64,000 nt of DNA. Origin: Roseimicrobium sp. ORNL1 (GTDB lineage: Bacteria > Verrucomicrobiota > Verrucomicrobiia > Verrucomicrobiales > Verrucomicrobiaceae). The notes below the pieces were generated by a model. The model made no database searches. It saw only the letters and a list, made by a program, of their open reading frames with translations, and was not told the origin of the DNA. The first letter of the stretch is position 1, and each line of letters opens with the position of its first letter. The position numbers were made by a program, and so were the translations under genes. Positions 17,794-25,037 of the stretch are shown here, one piece after another. The stretch spans positions 7,068,001 to 7,132,000 of the forward strand of contig NZ_CP049143.1 of the NCBI RefSeq assembly GCF_011044495.1. The letters are read 5' to 3'.

Positions 17794-18891
17794 ATGCCGC
17801 TGCGCTTCCGCCTCGCCACTGCTGAAGACGACGCTGCCCTACGTCGTGCCTTCGCTGCCACTCCGATGGAGGGCGGCATGCGTCTGGCATTCGAACGTGA
17901 GCCGTCCTTCTTCGATGCGTTGCGCGTGCAGGGTGACGTGACCCAGGTGATCATCTGCGAGGAAACGAACGCAGGTGAAATCATTGCCATTGGCACGCGG
18001 TGTCTCGCGGACGCTTTTGTAAACGGCACTCCCCAGCGCGTGGGGTATCTCAGCGATCTGCGCATCCTCCCGCAGTGGCGCAAGGGAACTGTCCTGGCTC
18101 GCGGATGGAAGTTTCTCCTCTCGCTTGATGAAGATGGTCTCGTGGATCTTTATCACACGGCTATCTTTGCCGAGAATGCGGGCGCCAAGTCAGCACTCAC
18201 CCAGGCGCGCGCCGGCGTTCCGCAGTATCACCCCTTGGGAGGATTCATCACCGCGGGAATTCATCCCTCCCACTCAGCGCCGCCAGTGTCGCCACATCTT
18301 CGGGTCACCCGCGGAACGGCATCTGAGCTTCCTCATATCGTGGAATTCTTGAATGCACACAACACCTCACGCCAGTTCGCGCCCGTGCATCGGGTGGAGG
18401 ACTTTGCGCCCGGTGGTCGCTGGCGGGATTTCCGCATCGAGGACTTCTTCCTGATACGCAATGGTGCAGACCTATGCGGTGTGGGCGGTGTGTGGGATCA
18501 GGCGGCATTCAAACAGACACGTGTGCTCGGCTACACCGGCAAATGGCGCTGGTTCTACCATCTCTCGCAGCTCACGCACCGCGTCCTCCCTGTGCCACGC
18601 CTTCCTTCACCAGGAGAGCACTTTCGATTTGGCTATGGCTGCTTCATGGCCTGCCCATCGCAGGATCCAGAAGTCTTCCGCCAGCTGGTGCATGCGATGC
18701 GCCACGAAGCCTCCAAGCGCGGATGGATGCACCTTCTCCTGTCGCTGCACGAGAACGATCCGTTGCTTCCCCTCTTGAGCGACATTCCCCACACACCTTT
18801 CCGGGCCGAGTTGTTCTGGCTGAGCCCTCGTGGCACTGGGGCCACTCCCCATTCACAGCTCGTGCCGCATATTGAAGCAGCACTGCTGTAG
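17794..18891 (+). CDS. Double-GNAT-domain acyltransferase
   Basis: 365 residues from ATG 17794, 26 nt after the GH3 stop. The N-terminal half looks like a GNAT domain (FRLATAEDDAALRRAFAATP, VIICEETNAGEIIAIGTR, VGYLSDLRILPQWRKGTVLARGWKFLL, where RILPQWRKGTVLARG resembles the V-x-P-x-x-R-x-x-G/A CoA loop). The C-terminal half repeats the fold (LRVTRGTASELPHIVEFLNAHN, FFLIRNGADLCGVGGVWDQ, FGYGCFMACPSQDPEVFRQLVHAMRHEAS). Two acyl-CoA or aminoacyl sites are possible. Last gene of the tight Rieske operon; it would add an acyl group late in the pathway. Confidence 0.83.
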   Translation: MPLRFRLATAEDDAALRRAFAATPMEGGMRLAFEREPSFFDALRVQGDVTQVIICEETNAGEIIAIGTRCLADAFVNGTPQRVGYLSDLRILPQWRKGTVLARGWKFLLSLDEDGLVDLYHTAIFAENAGAKSALTQARAGVPQYHPLGGFITAGIHPSHSAPPVSPHLRVTRGTASELPHIVEFLNAHNTSRQFAPVHRVEDFAPGGRWRDFRIEDFFLIRNGADLCGVGGVWDQAAFKQTRVLGYTGKWRWFYHLSQLTHRVLPVPRLPSPGEHFRFGYGCFMACPSQDPEVFRQLVHAMRHEASKRGWMHLLLSLHENDPLLPLLSDIPHTPFRAELFWLSPRGTGATPHSQLVPHIEAALL

Positions 18892-19091
18892 CACTCGCGC
18901 ATTGATCCCGCAGACTGCACGAAGCGCCGCGTCTTTGAGGGCACATTGCATGGTGCACAGGCTCTTTCGGTGGAAGCGCATGATGGACATACGCCTCATC
19001 GCAAACGCCCAGCATCTACTGCCACGCGGATGGCACCGCGCATGCGCCATAAGCAAGGGCAACCATCTCGAACCCACACCCCCTTGCCACC

Positions 19092-19253
19092 ATGCTCTCC
19101 TACACCATCACATTCCTCATTGTCGCGCTGCTCGCCGCCGCGCTCGGTTTCACGGGCATTGCCGGCACCGCCGCAGGCATTGCGAAAGTCTGCTTCTTCA
19201 TCTTCCTGCTGCTGTTCCTCGTGTCGCTTTTCACCGGACGGAGAGCAGCCTGA
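19092..19253 (+). CDS. DUF1328 family small membrane protein
   Basis: A 53-residue gene running from ATG 19092 to TGA at 19251-19253. The product begins [20 protein letters not shown], followed by the Gly/Ala-rich stretch [18 protein letters not shown] and a second hydrophobic stretch [15 protein letters not shown]. This order and length match the DUF1328 (UPF0391/YtjA) family of two-helix membrane proteins, often stress-induced. A strong intrinsic terminator follows 23 nt after the stop, supporting a real transcription unit. Confidence 0.9.
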   Translation: MLSYTITFLIVALLAAALGFTGIAGTAAGIAKVCFFIFLLLFLVSLFTGRRAA

Positions 19254-19275
19254 CTCTCCCGCGCGCAAAAGCCGC

Positions 19276-19315
19276 CAGTCCCGTGGGTTCAGCGAGCCTC
19301 ACGGGACTGTTTTTT
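19276..19315 (+). terminator. Intrinsic terminator after DUF1328 gene
   Basis: Perfect 10-bp stem (CAGTCCCGTG at 19276-19285 with CACGGGACTG at 19300-19309), a 14-base loop and a run of T at 19310-19315. It closes the DUF1328 transcript. Confidence 0.9.
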
Positions 19316-19371
19316 GCCAATGCGTCAGCAGTGCCGGACCCACTCCCGTGGAGCTTGGGCCCGGCTCTTGC

Positions 19372-19890
19372 TTACTGGGCAATGCGGTAGCGCTTGCGCT
19401 TCCGGTACAGGGTCGCGGCGTCGATCCCGAGTACTTCCGCGGCCTCGGCCAGAGACTGTGTGTTCTCCACGATGCGGCGGATGTGTTCCTGCTCCAGGGA
19501 CTTGATGCTGATGCGTGCTCCTGGCACGACCTGTTCGCCGTTCGTCCCGGACTCGCCAGGTTTATGTCCGTTCTGGCCCAGTTCCTCGGTCAGGGAGATG
19601 AGGGCTCCCATGAATTCGTCGACCGGCGTGTGGTCTTCACAGGTCGCATAAGGCACGACCCTGAGGGCGGGACATGTGTGCTCCACCTCCTTCAGGACAT
19701 TTCGGCTGGATCCAGGGGCATCGTTCGCTGCGGGTACGTGCCAGAGGGCAAGGTCATATGGCTGGTGAAGGGCGCTGGACAGGGCTTCACCGCTATCTGG
19801 CACGACGGTGGCGCGGTGCCCCGCCGCTTGAGCTGCCTGCGTGGCGGCATGGTGACTTTTTGCATCATTGTCGATGATGAGAATATTCAT
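19372..19890 (-). CDS. Pseudo-receiver plus Fis-type HTH regulator
   Basis: 172 residues. The N-terminal ~110 residues follow the receiver fold (MNILIIDNDA, TVVPDSGEALSSA, YDLALWHVP), but the position of the phospho-acceptor Asp (third strand, DLALWH) is His51, while the acidic pair Asp7/Asp9 is kept. The C-terminal ~45 residues (KSLEQEHIRRIVENTQSLAEAAEVLGIDAATLYRKRKRY) are a Fis/NtrC-type helix-turn-helix. The sigma-54 AAA+ domain is absent. The form resembles RegA/ActR-type regulators that lack the ATPase, but phosphorylation at the normal site is not possible, so it probably responds to something else or is controlled by level. Confidence 0.85.
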   Translation of the reverse strand: MNILIIDNDAKSHHAATQAAQAAGHRATVVPDSGEALSSALHQPYDLALWHVPAANDAPGSSRNVLKEVEHTCPALRVVPYATCEDHTPVDEFMGALISLTEELGQNGHKPGESGTNGEQVVPGARISIKSLEQEHIRRIVENTQSLAEAAEVLGIDAATLYRKRKRYRIAQ

Positions 19891-20049
19891 GAGGTACTCC
19901 TCCTCCGCACATTCAGGGATGCGGATAAAATTGGGTTGTTCTCCCCTTGGTGTTCAGAGCCTTCTCACGCCACCGACGCGACCTCAGGGGGTTGATGAGG
20001 GCACGCAGCGGCAAGGTGCCACGGCGTTGAAAAGGCTGCGTTGCGGGAC

Positions 20050-20211
20050 TTAGTAGTGGGTGTTTTGATCGGCCTTCTGCTCGATCTTGGAGCCAAGCTT
20101 TTCCACGTCACTGCCGAAGCCTTTAACTGTCTTGCAACTGCTGAGCGCGCCACTCATGGCGACAGCAGCACAGGCGAGAAGTGCAAACTGTAGAAGTGTT
20201 TTCGCTTTCAT
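20050..20211 (-). CDS. Entericidin-like small lipoprotein
   Basis: 53 residues from ATG 20211 (MKAKTLLQFALLACAAVAM). The lipobox is LSSC, so the mature form is acylated at that Cys and begins CKTVKGFGSDVEKLGSKIE, the typical entericidin A/B start (C-x-T-x-x-G-x-G-x-D-[VI]). Length and composition match the family, whose members are small envelope lipoproteins tied to a toxin/antidote pair in E. coli; the function of single copies in other phyla is unknown. Longer in-frame starts upstream are unlikely because they precede the signal peptide. Confidence 0.88.
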   Translation of the reverse strand: MKAKTLLQFALLACAAVAMSGALSSCKTVKGFGSDVEKLGSKIEQKADQNTHY

Positions 20212-20424
20212 TTCAGGTGATGTTGGTTTGGACACCACCATAAAGCGCATGACTCCGGCCAAGTCGGTCAACTTTTACACAAGTCTCTCTTTATCAGACG
20301 CTTGCACACATCGAATCCGGACTGAAGCGCACAAAATCCCATGCAATTTGCACCGGATAGACCCATAAGGGTGAGGCGTTCTGCACGAAATATGCCCGTA
20401 CCAAAGCAGAACGCGATAGGCTCC

Positions 20425-21240
20425 CTAGACGCGGATCATATCCTTCACCACTTGGAACCAGAGATAGAAGCAACCACGCCAGGAGTAGCGGAAATGCTCT
20501 GCGCCTTCACGGACAATGACTCCTGCGGTGAGGTTGTGGTTGATCTGCTCGCTCAAATCCGTCGCCAGCGTGGTGTGTAGCGTGTCCGGGTCCTGGGTGG
20601 CAATGTCCTCCGGCTTCACTCCATGCTTTTGCAGGTAGGCATCGTGAGCCGTGAGCATTTCATCAAACGTTTCCGCGGTATCGCACCGCTGCAGACGCTG
20701 CTGCGGCGCCAGCTTCATGGTGAAGCTGAAGGGATAGTTTGTCGTCACATAGGTCACCCCGTCCTTGGCGCGGGAGGTGAGGCTGGCGTGGGAAAATACA
20801 AACCCGTCCTGCTGTGCGACACTCACCGTCGCCTGCATCTTTTTCTCGTGATGGTAAAAGATGCGGACAAAGTGGTCGGTGGCATCCCATTTCCAGCCGG
20901 CGTCATCGGCCTTGCTGAAGCCGGATTCCTCCACCTCGGAGGTGATGTCATCCAAATCAGGGAAAATCTCCCGCGACGGCGGGAAGCGGTGGCGCACCTC
21001 GCTGTGCAGGGGAAAGCGCAGTTTGCGCACACGACCCACAATCTCCACCCAGGGGAAAAGCACCCAGAGGGAGAGCGCAAAGGCACCCCAAGCGTGGCTT
21101 TCTCCAGCCAGAAAATAGCCGCCCAGATACGTGGCTGCGAGCACGGCGAGCCATCCCACCTTGGAGAGCCAGCGGTTGTTGAACGTGCGGCACGCGTATG
21201 CGAAAACCAGCAGTCCGATGATAATCAGCACTTTTGACAT
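20425..21240 (-). CDS. Membrane protein of unknown function
   Basis: 271 residues from ATG 21240 (MSKVLIIIGLLVFAYACRTF). Membrane segments near residues 3-20 and 28-70 (VGWLAVLAATYLGGYFLAG, AWGAFALSLWVLFPWV) are followed by a soluble domain of ~200 residues with mixed helix and strand (DDITSEVEESGFSKADDAGWKWDATDHFVRIFYHHEKKMQATVSV). The domain is cytoplasmic if the N-terminus is in. Features such as HDAYLQKHGVKPEDI and SEQINHNL do not lead me to a family. It is divergent from the DUF5069 gene. Confidence 0.72.
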   Translation of the reverse strand: MSKVLIIIGLLVFAYACRTFNNRWLSKVGWLAVLAATYLGGYFLAGESHAWGAFALSLWVLFPWVEIVGRVRKLRFPLHSEVRHRFPPSREIFPDLDDITSEVEESGFSKADDAGWKWDATDHFVRIFYHHEKKMQATVSVAQQDGFVFSHASLTSRAKDGVTYVTTNYPFSFTMKLAPQQRLQRCDTAETFDEMLTAHDAYLQKHGVKPEDIATQDPDTLHTTLATDLSEQINHNLTAGVIVREGAEHFRYSWRGCFYLWFQVVKDMIRV

Positions 21241-21411
21241 GGACGAATGGGATATGGGGATCGGACAGACAACCAATGCACGATTTATGCAAATTGCAAA
21301 CCCTCATCAGGCCTGCGGCGTCGTATGACCTCATTGATCATGCGTTTGAACCCGCCCCGTTGGACGCGTTCACCTTGCATGAAAAATTGAATCCATACCA
21401 CCCAGTCCTCT

Positions 21412-21864
21412 ATGAACTTCTCCGCACCGGACCTCTCCGAGCATCCTCCCCGCAGCGTACGCATCCGCCTCGGCGGCTATGTCATCCTCCCACGCATGCT
21501 CGACAAGTGCCGCGCTGAAATCAAAGGAACCCAGGGGCCCTATCACTATGCGTGTCCGATCGATCAACGCTTCCTTCAATTCACCGGAGTTGATTCCGAT
21601 GCCTTGAAAGCCGAAGTCGCCAAGGGACTGGGCGATGGTGAGTTGCTCGAATGGATTCAGAAGAATGCCAAGAACGCCCGCGCTGACTGGGAAATCTCCC
21701 AATGGAGTGCGCACCAGGAATCCACTGCACCAGGCGCGACGGGCTCACGTGAGTTCGTTAATGAACAGATCAAAACTGCCGGCCTCGACAAACGAAGTGA
21801 TCTCGCCACGTGGTTCGACTGGCTGGATGCGGATGACTACGTGAGCTACGGCGGCAAGGCGTGA
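21412..21864 (+). CDS. DUF5069 domain protein
   Basis: 150 residues. It fits DUF5069, a family of short proteins in Planctomycetes, Verrucomicrobia and relatives, with an opening PPRSVRIRLGGYVILPRMLDKCRAEI, then YHYACPIDQRFLQFTGVD, and a closing LDKRSDLATWFDWLDADDYVSY. The pattern G-Y-x-x-L-P-R-x-L-D-K is characteristic. It is probably a cytoplasmic helical protein; the function of the family is not known. It is divergent from the membrane-protein gene at 20425. Confidence 0.86.
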   Translation: MNFSAPDLSEHPPRSVRIRLGGYVILPRMLDKCRAEIKGTQGPYHYACPIDQRFLQFTGVDSDALKAEVAKGLGDGELLEWIQKNAKNARADWEISQWSAHQESTAPGATGSREFVNEQIKTAGLDKRSDLATWFDWLDADDYVSYGGKA

Positions 21865-21897
21865 AACCCGCGCCGTCATCACCCTGATTACGTAGAG

Positions 21898-21934
21898 AAA
21901 AAAATCCGTGCAGCGCTCTTCAACGCTGCACGGA
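21898..21934 (-). terminator. Minus-strand intrinsic terminator of the His-rich genes
   Basis: On the minus strand an 11-bp perfect stem (arms 21924-21934 and 21905-21915, TCCGTGCAGCG with its complement) and an 8-base loop are followed by seven T (the A run 21898-21904 on the plus strand). It lies 30 bases after the stop of the 21964 gene and ends that transcription unit. Confidence 0.9.
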
Positions 21935-21963
21935 CGAATACATCAGTCGCGGTTAGCGGTCGA

Positions 21964-22275
21964 TCACTCGTGACCAGGGCAGTACCAGTGGCTTTGTCCA
22001 TCGCACCACACATGACCATGGTGATGGCAATGGTGACCACAGAAGCGGCTGCCACAGATGTGCTCACCGCCTCCTCCGCCACCGCCGTGATGGCCACGAC
22101 GACGGTGTCCCATTGTATCGGGAGTCGTGTTCGCTGGCGTATTGGTGGAGAGGTCCTGGGTCTTGTCCTGTTGCTGGCTGATGGGTGCAGATGCTGACGG
22201 CAGTGACACTGCCGACCAGACGGTGCCGCCTGCGGTGAGCAGCAGAGCGGCGGAAATAACGAGTAGCTTTTTCAT
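21964..22275 (-). CDS. Secreted His/Cys-rich small protein
   Basis: 103 residues with a signal peptide (MKKLLVISAALLLTAGGTVW). The mature part has a polar spacer (QQQDKTQDLSTNTPANTTPD), then a basic-Gly stretch (MGHRRRGHHGGGGGGGEHICG) and a Cys/His-rich end (RFCGHHCHHHGHVWCDGQSHWYCPGHE) with five Cys and many His. That end looks able to bind several transition-metal ions, or to fold around a disulfide/metal core. It is the second gene of a pair with the His-rich gene at 22339. No family recognised. Confidence 0.72.
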   Translation of the reverse strand: MKKLLVISAALLLTAGGTVWSAVSLPSASAPISQQQDKTQDLSTNTPANTTPDTMGHRRRGHHGGGGGGGEHICGSRFCGHHCHHHGHVWCDGQSHWYCPGHE

Positions 22276-22338
22276 GGAATAGCGTTGCGTTTGGTTTGTT
22301 TAAATTGGGAGGTAGATTCAAGAGGTTGGCGTACGTGC

Positions 22339-22653
22339 TTACCTGCGAATGAATACATATCCGATACCGGGGATATAGATCTGGGTGCCGCCTTCGCTGT
22401 GATGGTGACCGTGGCCATGATCGTGTCCTCCTTGATTGTGTCCGCCATGTCCGTGGCCATGATCACCATGGTGATCGTGTCCCCCATGCCCGCCGTGGTC
22501 GTGACCGTGACCTCCGTGTCCGCCATGATCATGGCCGCCATGACCGTGTCGGTCTCCGTCTCCATGACGATGGTCGTGGTCCCGCGCAGAGGCTGTGGTC
22601 GGAGCCAGGGCCAAAGCGGTAGCTACGACGAGGGAAGTGAACAGAAATTTCAT
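22339..22653 (-). CDS. Secreted His-Gly-Asp repeat protein
   Basis: 104 residues with a signal peptide (MKFLFTSLVVATALALAPTTASA). The mature part is an almost pure His/Gly/Asp repeat (runs like GGHDHGGHGGHGHDHGG) ending in the ordered strand QIYIPGIGYVFIRR. The His density suggests periplasmic metal binding or buffering (zinc, nickel or copper) but no transporter is next to it. The repeated DNA (22400-22600) is a consequence of codon repetition and is not a CRISPR or satellite array. Co-transcribed with the gene at 21964, which ends at a strong terminator. Confidence 0.75.
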   Translation of the reverse strand: MKFLFTSLVVATALALAPTTASARDHDHRHGDGDRHGHGGHDHGGHGGHGHDHGGHGGHDHHGDHGHGHGGHNQGGHDHGHGHHHSEGGTQIYIPGIGYVFIRR

Positions 22654-22892
22654 AAAGGGGGTTATCAGGTGGTTTTCTTCGGCCGCATGTTTGTGATTCT
22701 GCAGCCACCACCTTCGACGGAGCCCCTTTTCTCTTATTCAGGCCACCATCATTATTTTTTGGCGGCGTGCACAACTCGCCATGTGCGAGCACGCACGCAG
22801 TGCTTGTGCTCACGCAGTTCACGACTGGGTGAATTCCCTCCACCTCGGAGGCATCAACTGCCACACGTGCCGTCCGGCTAGATCAAATGCTG

Positions 22893-24329
22893 TCAGGCCA
22901 GCACGCCGCGCACGACATTACCCGGCTGTCCATTCAGGATGGTTTCATTCCGTGAACCGCGCTTGTACGCCAGCTTCTCCGCATTGAGTCCCATCAAATG
23001 CAGCACCGTGGTGAGATAGTCATGATGATACACCACATCCGTCTGCGCAAAGAGGCCGAAGTCATCCGTGCTGCCATGCACGTGGCCGCGCTTCACACCA
23101 CCGCCGGCCATCCAGATACTGAATCCATCCGTGTTGTGATCGCGACCCGGCTTGCCCTTGCCGCGTCCTTGAATCACCGGCAGGCGCCCCATCTCACCAC
23201 CCCAATACACCAGCGTGCTGTCCAGCATGCCGCGTGATTTCAGATCGGTGACGAGCGCTGCGCTTGGCTGATCCACTGTGGAGCATTTCCTCTGCAGTGC
23301 TTCGAAGATGTTCTCATGCATGTCCCAGGAGTAGTCCCAGATCTGCACGAACCTCACGCCTCGCTCCACCAGCCGGCGCGCGATGACACATGCTTCACCG
23401 AGGCGGCGCGTCCGATCATTGTCCAGGCCATACATCGCACGCGTAGCCGCGGTTTCCTTCTTCAAGTCAAACACCTCACGCGCGGCGATCTGCATACGGG
23501 CGGCCAGTTCATAACTCGCCATGCGAGCCTGCAGGTCATGCTCGCCAGGGAATTGTTCAAGGTGCCGCCGGTTCAGCGATTCCAGCAGATTGAGCTGCAG
23601 ATCCTGCGGTGCGCCTTTCAGGTACGCGGGCGGATCCAGATTCATGATGCGCGGCTCCTGCTCGCGCACGTGTGTTCCCTGGAACATCGAAGGCAGCAGC
23701 CCGCTGGCCCAGAAAGGGGAACCGGGAGGATTCTTCCCCACCACCAGCGCCACGAAGGCGGGCAGGTTCTGATTCTCACTGCCGAGCCCATAGGTGAGCC
23801 AGCTCCCCAGAGCAGGGCGGCCGTTGAGGCCAGTGCCGGTATCCATGGCACGCATGCCGGCCACGTGATTGCGGATGCCCTTGAGGTTCATCGAGCGCAC
23901 CAGGCAAATGTCATCCGCGATGCCCGCAGTGTGCGGAATGAGTTCGCTCAGTTCCATGCCACACTCACCGTGCTTCTTGAACTCGAAGGGACTCGCCATC
24001 ACCTCACGTGAGGCGCCACCGGCATTGTCGAATTTGATCTCGCCACCGGGGAAAAGCTTGCCGTCATACTTCTTGAGCAGCGGCTTGGGGTCGAACATGT
24101 CGATGTGGCTCGGCCCGCCCCCCATGAAGAGCGAGATCATGGCCTTCGCCTTTGGAGCATGATGCGGCGCCTTGGGGAGATTGTCATACACCGCGCGCTC
24201 CAGGATTGGCTTCTCCGGATTCACTGCGGCGAGCACACCGTCATCCTTGAGCAAGCTGAGAAATCCCAGCGCGCCAATATTCATGGCGCTGCTGCTTAGG
24301 AAGTGACGGCGAGAAAAACAATCCGACAT
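22893..24329 (-). CDS. DUF1501 protein (Tat-exported sulfatase-like)
   Basis: 478 residues from ATG 24329 (MSDCFSRRHFLSSSAMNIG), with a Tat-type twin-Arg (SRRHFL). It shows DUF1501 features: AKAMISLFMGGGPSHIDMFDPKP, GKLFPGGEIKFDNAGGASREVM, GMELSELIPHTAGIADDICLVRSM, HVAGMRAMDTG, GLLPSMFQGTHV, RGRGKPGRDHN-type motif KGKPGRDHNTDGFS and GGGVKRGHVHG. The family is distantly related to alkaline phosphatase/sulfatase folds; no activity is known. It is normally paired with a PSCyt1/DUF1553 protein, as here, where an ExbD gene lies between. Confidence 0.92.
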   Translation of the reverse strand: MSDCFSRRHFLSSSAMNIGALGFLSLLKDDGVLAAVNPEKPILERAVYDNLPKAPHHAPKAKAMISLFMGGGPSHIDMFDPKPLLKKYDGKLFPGGEIKFDNAGGASREVMASPFEFKKHGECGMELSELIPHTAGIADDICLVRSMNLKGIRNHVAGMRAMDTGTGLNGRPALGSWLTYGLGSENQNLPAFVALVVGKNPPGSPFWASGLLPSMFQGTHVREQEPRIMNLDPPAYLKGAPQDLQLNLLESLNRRHLEQFPGEHDLQARMASYELAARMQIAAREVFDLKKETAATRAMYGLDNDRTRRLGEACVIARRLVERGVRFVQIWDYSWDMHENIFEALQRKCSTVDQPSAALVTDLKSRGMLDSTLVYWGGEMGRLPVIQGRGKGKPGRDHNTDGFSIWMAGGGVKRGHVHGSTDDFGLFAQTDVVYHHDYLTTVLHLMGLNAEKLAYKRGSRNETILNGQPGNVVRGVLA

Positions 24330-24537
24330 GACCCGCACATTACGCGGATTGTCGGGGTGTTCTGTCTCCTCCCAAGAAGTGCGCCTACATTATATGAGAC
24401 ATGAAATGGAACATGACCAAAACGCGTCTTTTTGTGCCGTCCTTAAGTCGGCACAACCGGTACGGTCAGGACACCAGTCGTCAAGTTGACCAGCGATCCG
24501 CGAAGGATTACCATGCCCCTCGCACACCAGTTGGTTC

Positions 24538-24981
24538 TCACTCCTCGCCCACTGTAAACGTCACATTCGCCAGCTTCGCCTTGGACATCGCATTCATCAC
24601 ATCAATGATGCGCTCGTAAGAGGCCTGTTCCTCCGCGCGAATCGTCACCAACACCTTATCCCCACGCGCCACCGCGTCTGCTGAGATGCGCTGAAGGGCC
24701 GCGGTGAACAGTGGCATCGCCTTCTGTCCGGCGGCATCATATTGCTCCTCGTTCATCATCACGACGCCGTCCTCTGCAATCACGACATCCAGTTCGGTGG
24801 GCGGCAACACGGCCCGCTCCTTGTCGTCATGGGCGGGGAGACCAAAGGAGAGATGCCGCTCCATCTTCACGGAGTTCGCCATCACCATAAAGAACAGCAT
24901 GATGACAAACACCACATCGATCATCGGGGCGATTTGAAAACCCACGTTGACCGGCTCGGTAGAGATGGCAGAGGACTTCAT
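24538..24981 (-). CDS. ExbD/TolR-family biopolymer transport protein
   Basis: 147 residues from ATG 24981. A short cytoplasmic N-terminus is followed by one membrane helix with the conserved Asp (QIAPMIDVVFVIMLFFMVMA), then a periplasmic domain that ends DKVLVTIRAEEQASYERIIDVMNAMSKAKLANVTFTV, as in ExbD. The protein would use the proton motive force with an ExbB/TolQ partner, but no such gene is in the window. It sits between the PSCyt1/DUF1553 and DUF1501 genes, 56 nt after the former, so it is likely co-transcribed with them. Confidence 0.9.
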   Translation of the reverse strand: MKSSAISTEPVNVGFQIAPMIDVVFVIMLFFMVMANSVKMERHLSFGLPAHDDKERAVLPPTELDVVIAEDGVVMMNEEQYDAAGQKAMPLFTAALQRISADAVARGDKVLVTIRAEEQASYERIIDVMNAMSKAKLANVTFTVGEE

Positions 24982-25037
24982 GCCGCGATTACGCCATGGA
25001 ACCGCGGCCTGTGTCGAGCACAATCTGCGTGCGCCGC

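Noticed and set aside
22400-22600. Repetitive DNA that could be mistaken for a CRISPR or satellite array
   Set aside because: The repetition follows the His/Gly/Asp codons of the secreted protein, has no constant repeat/spacer size and stays in frame.
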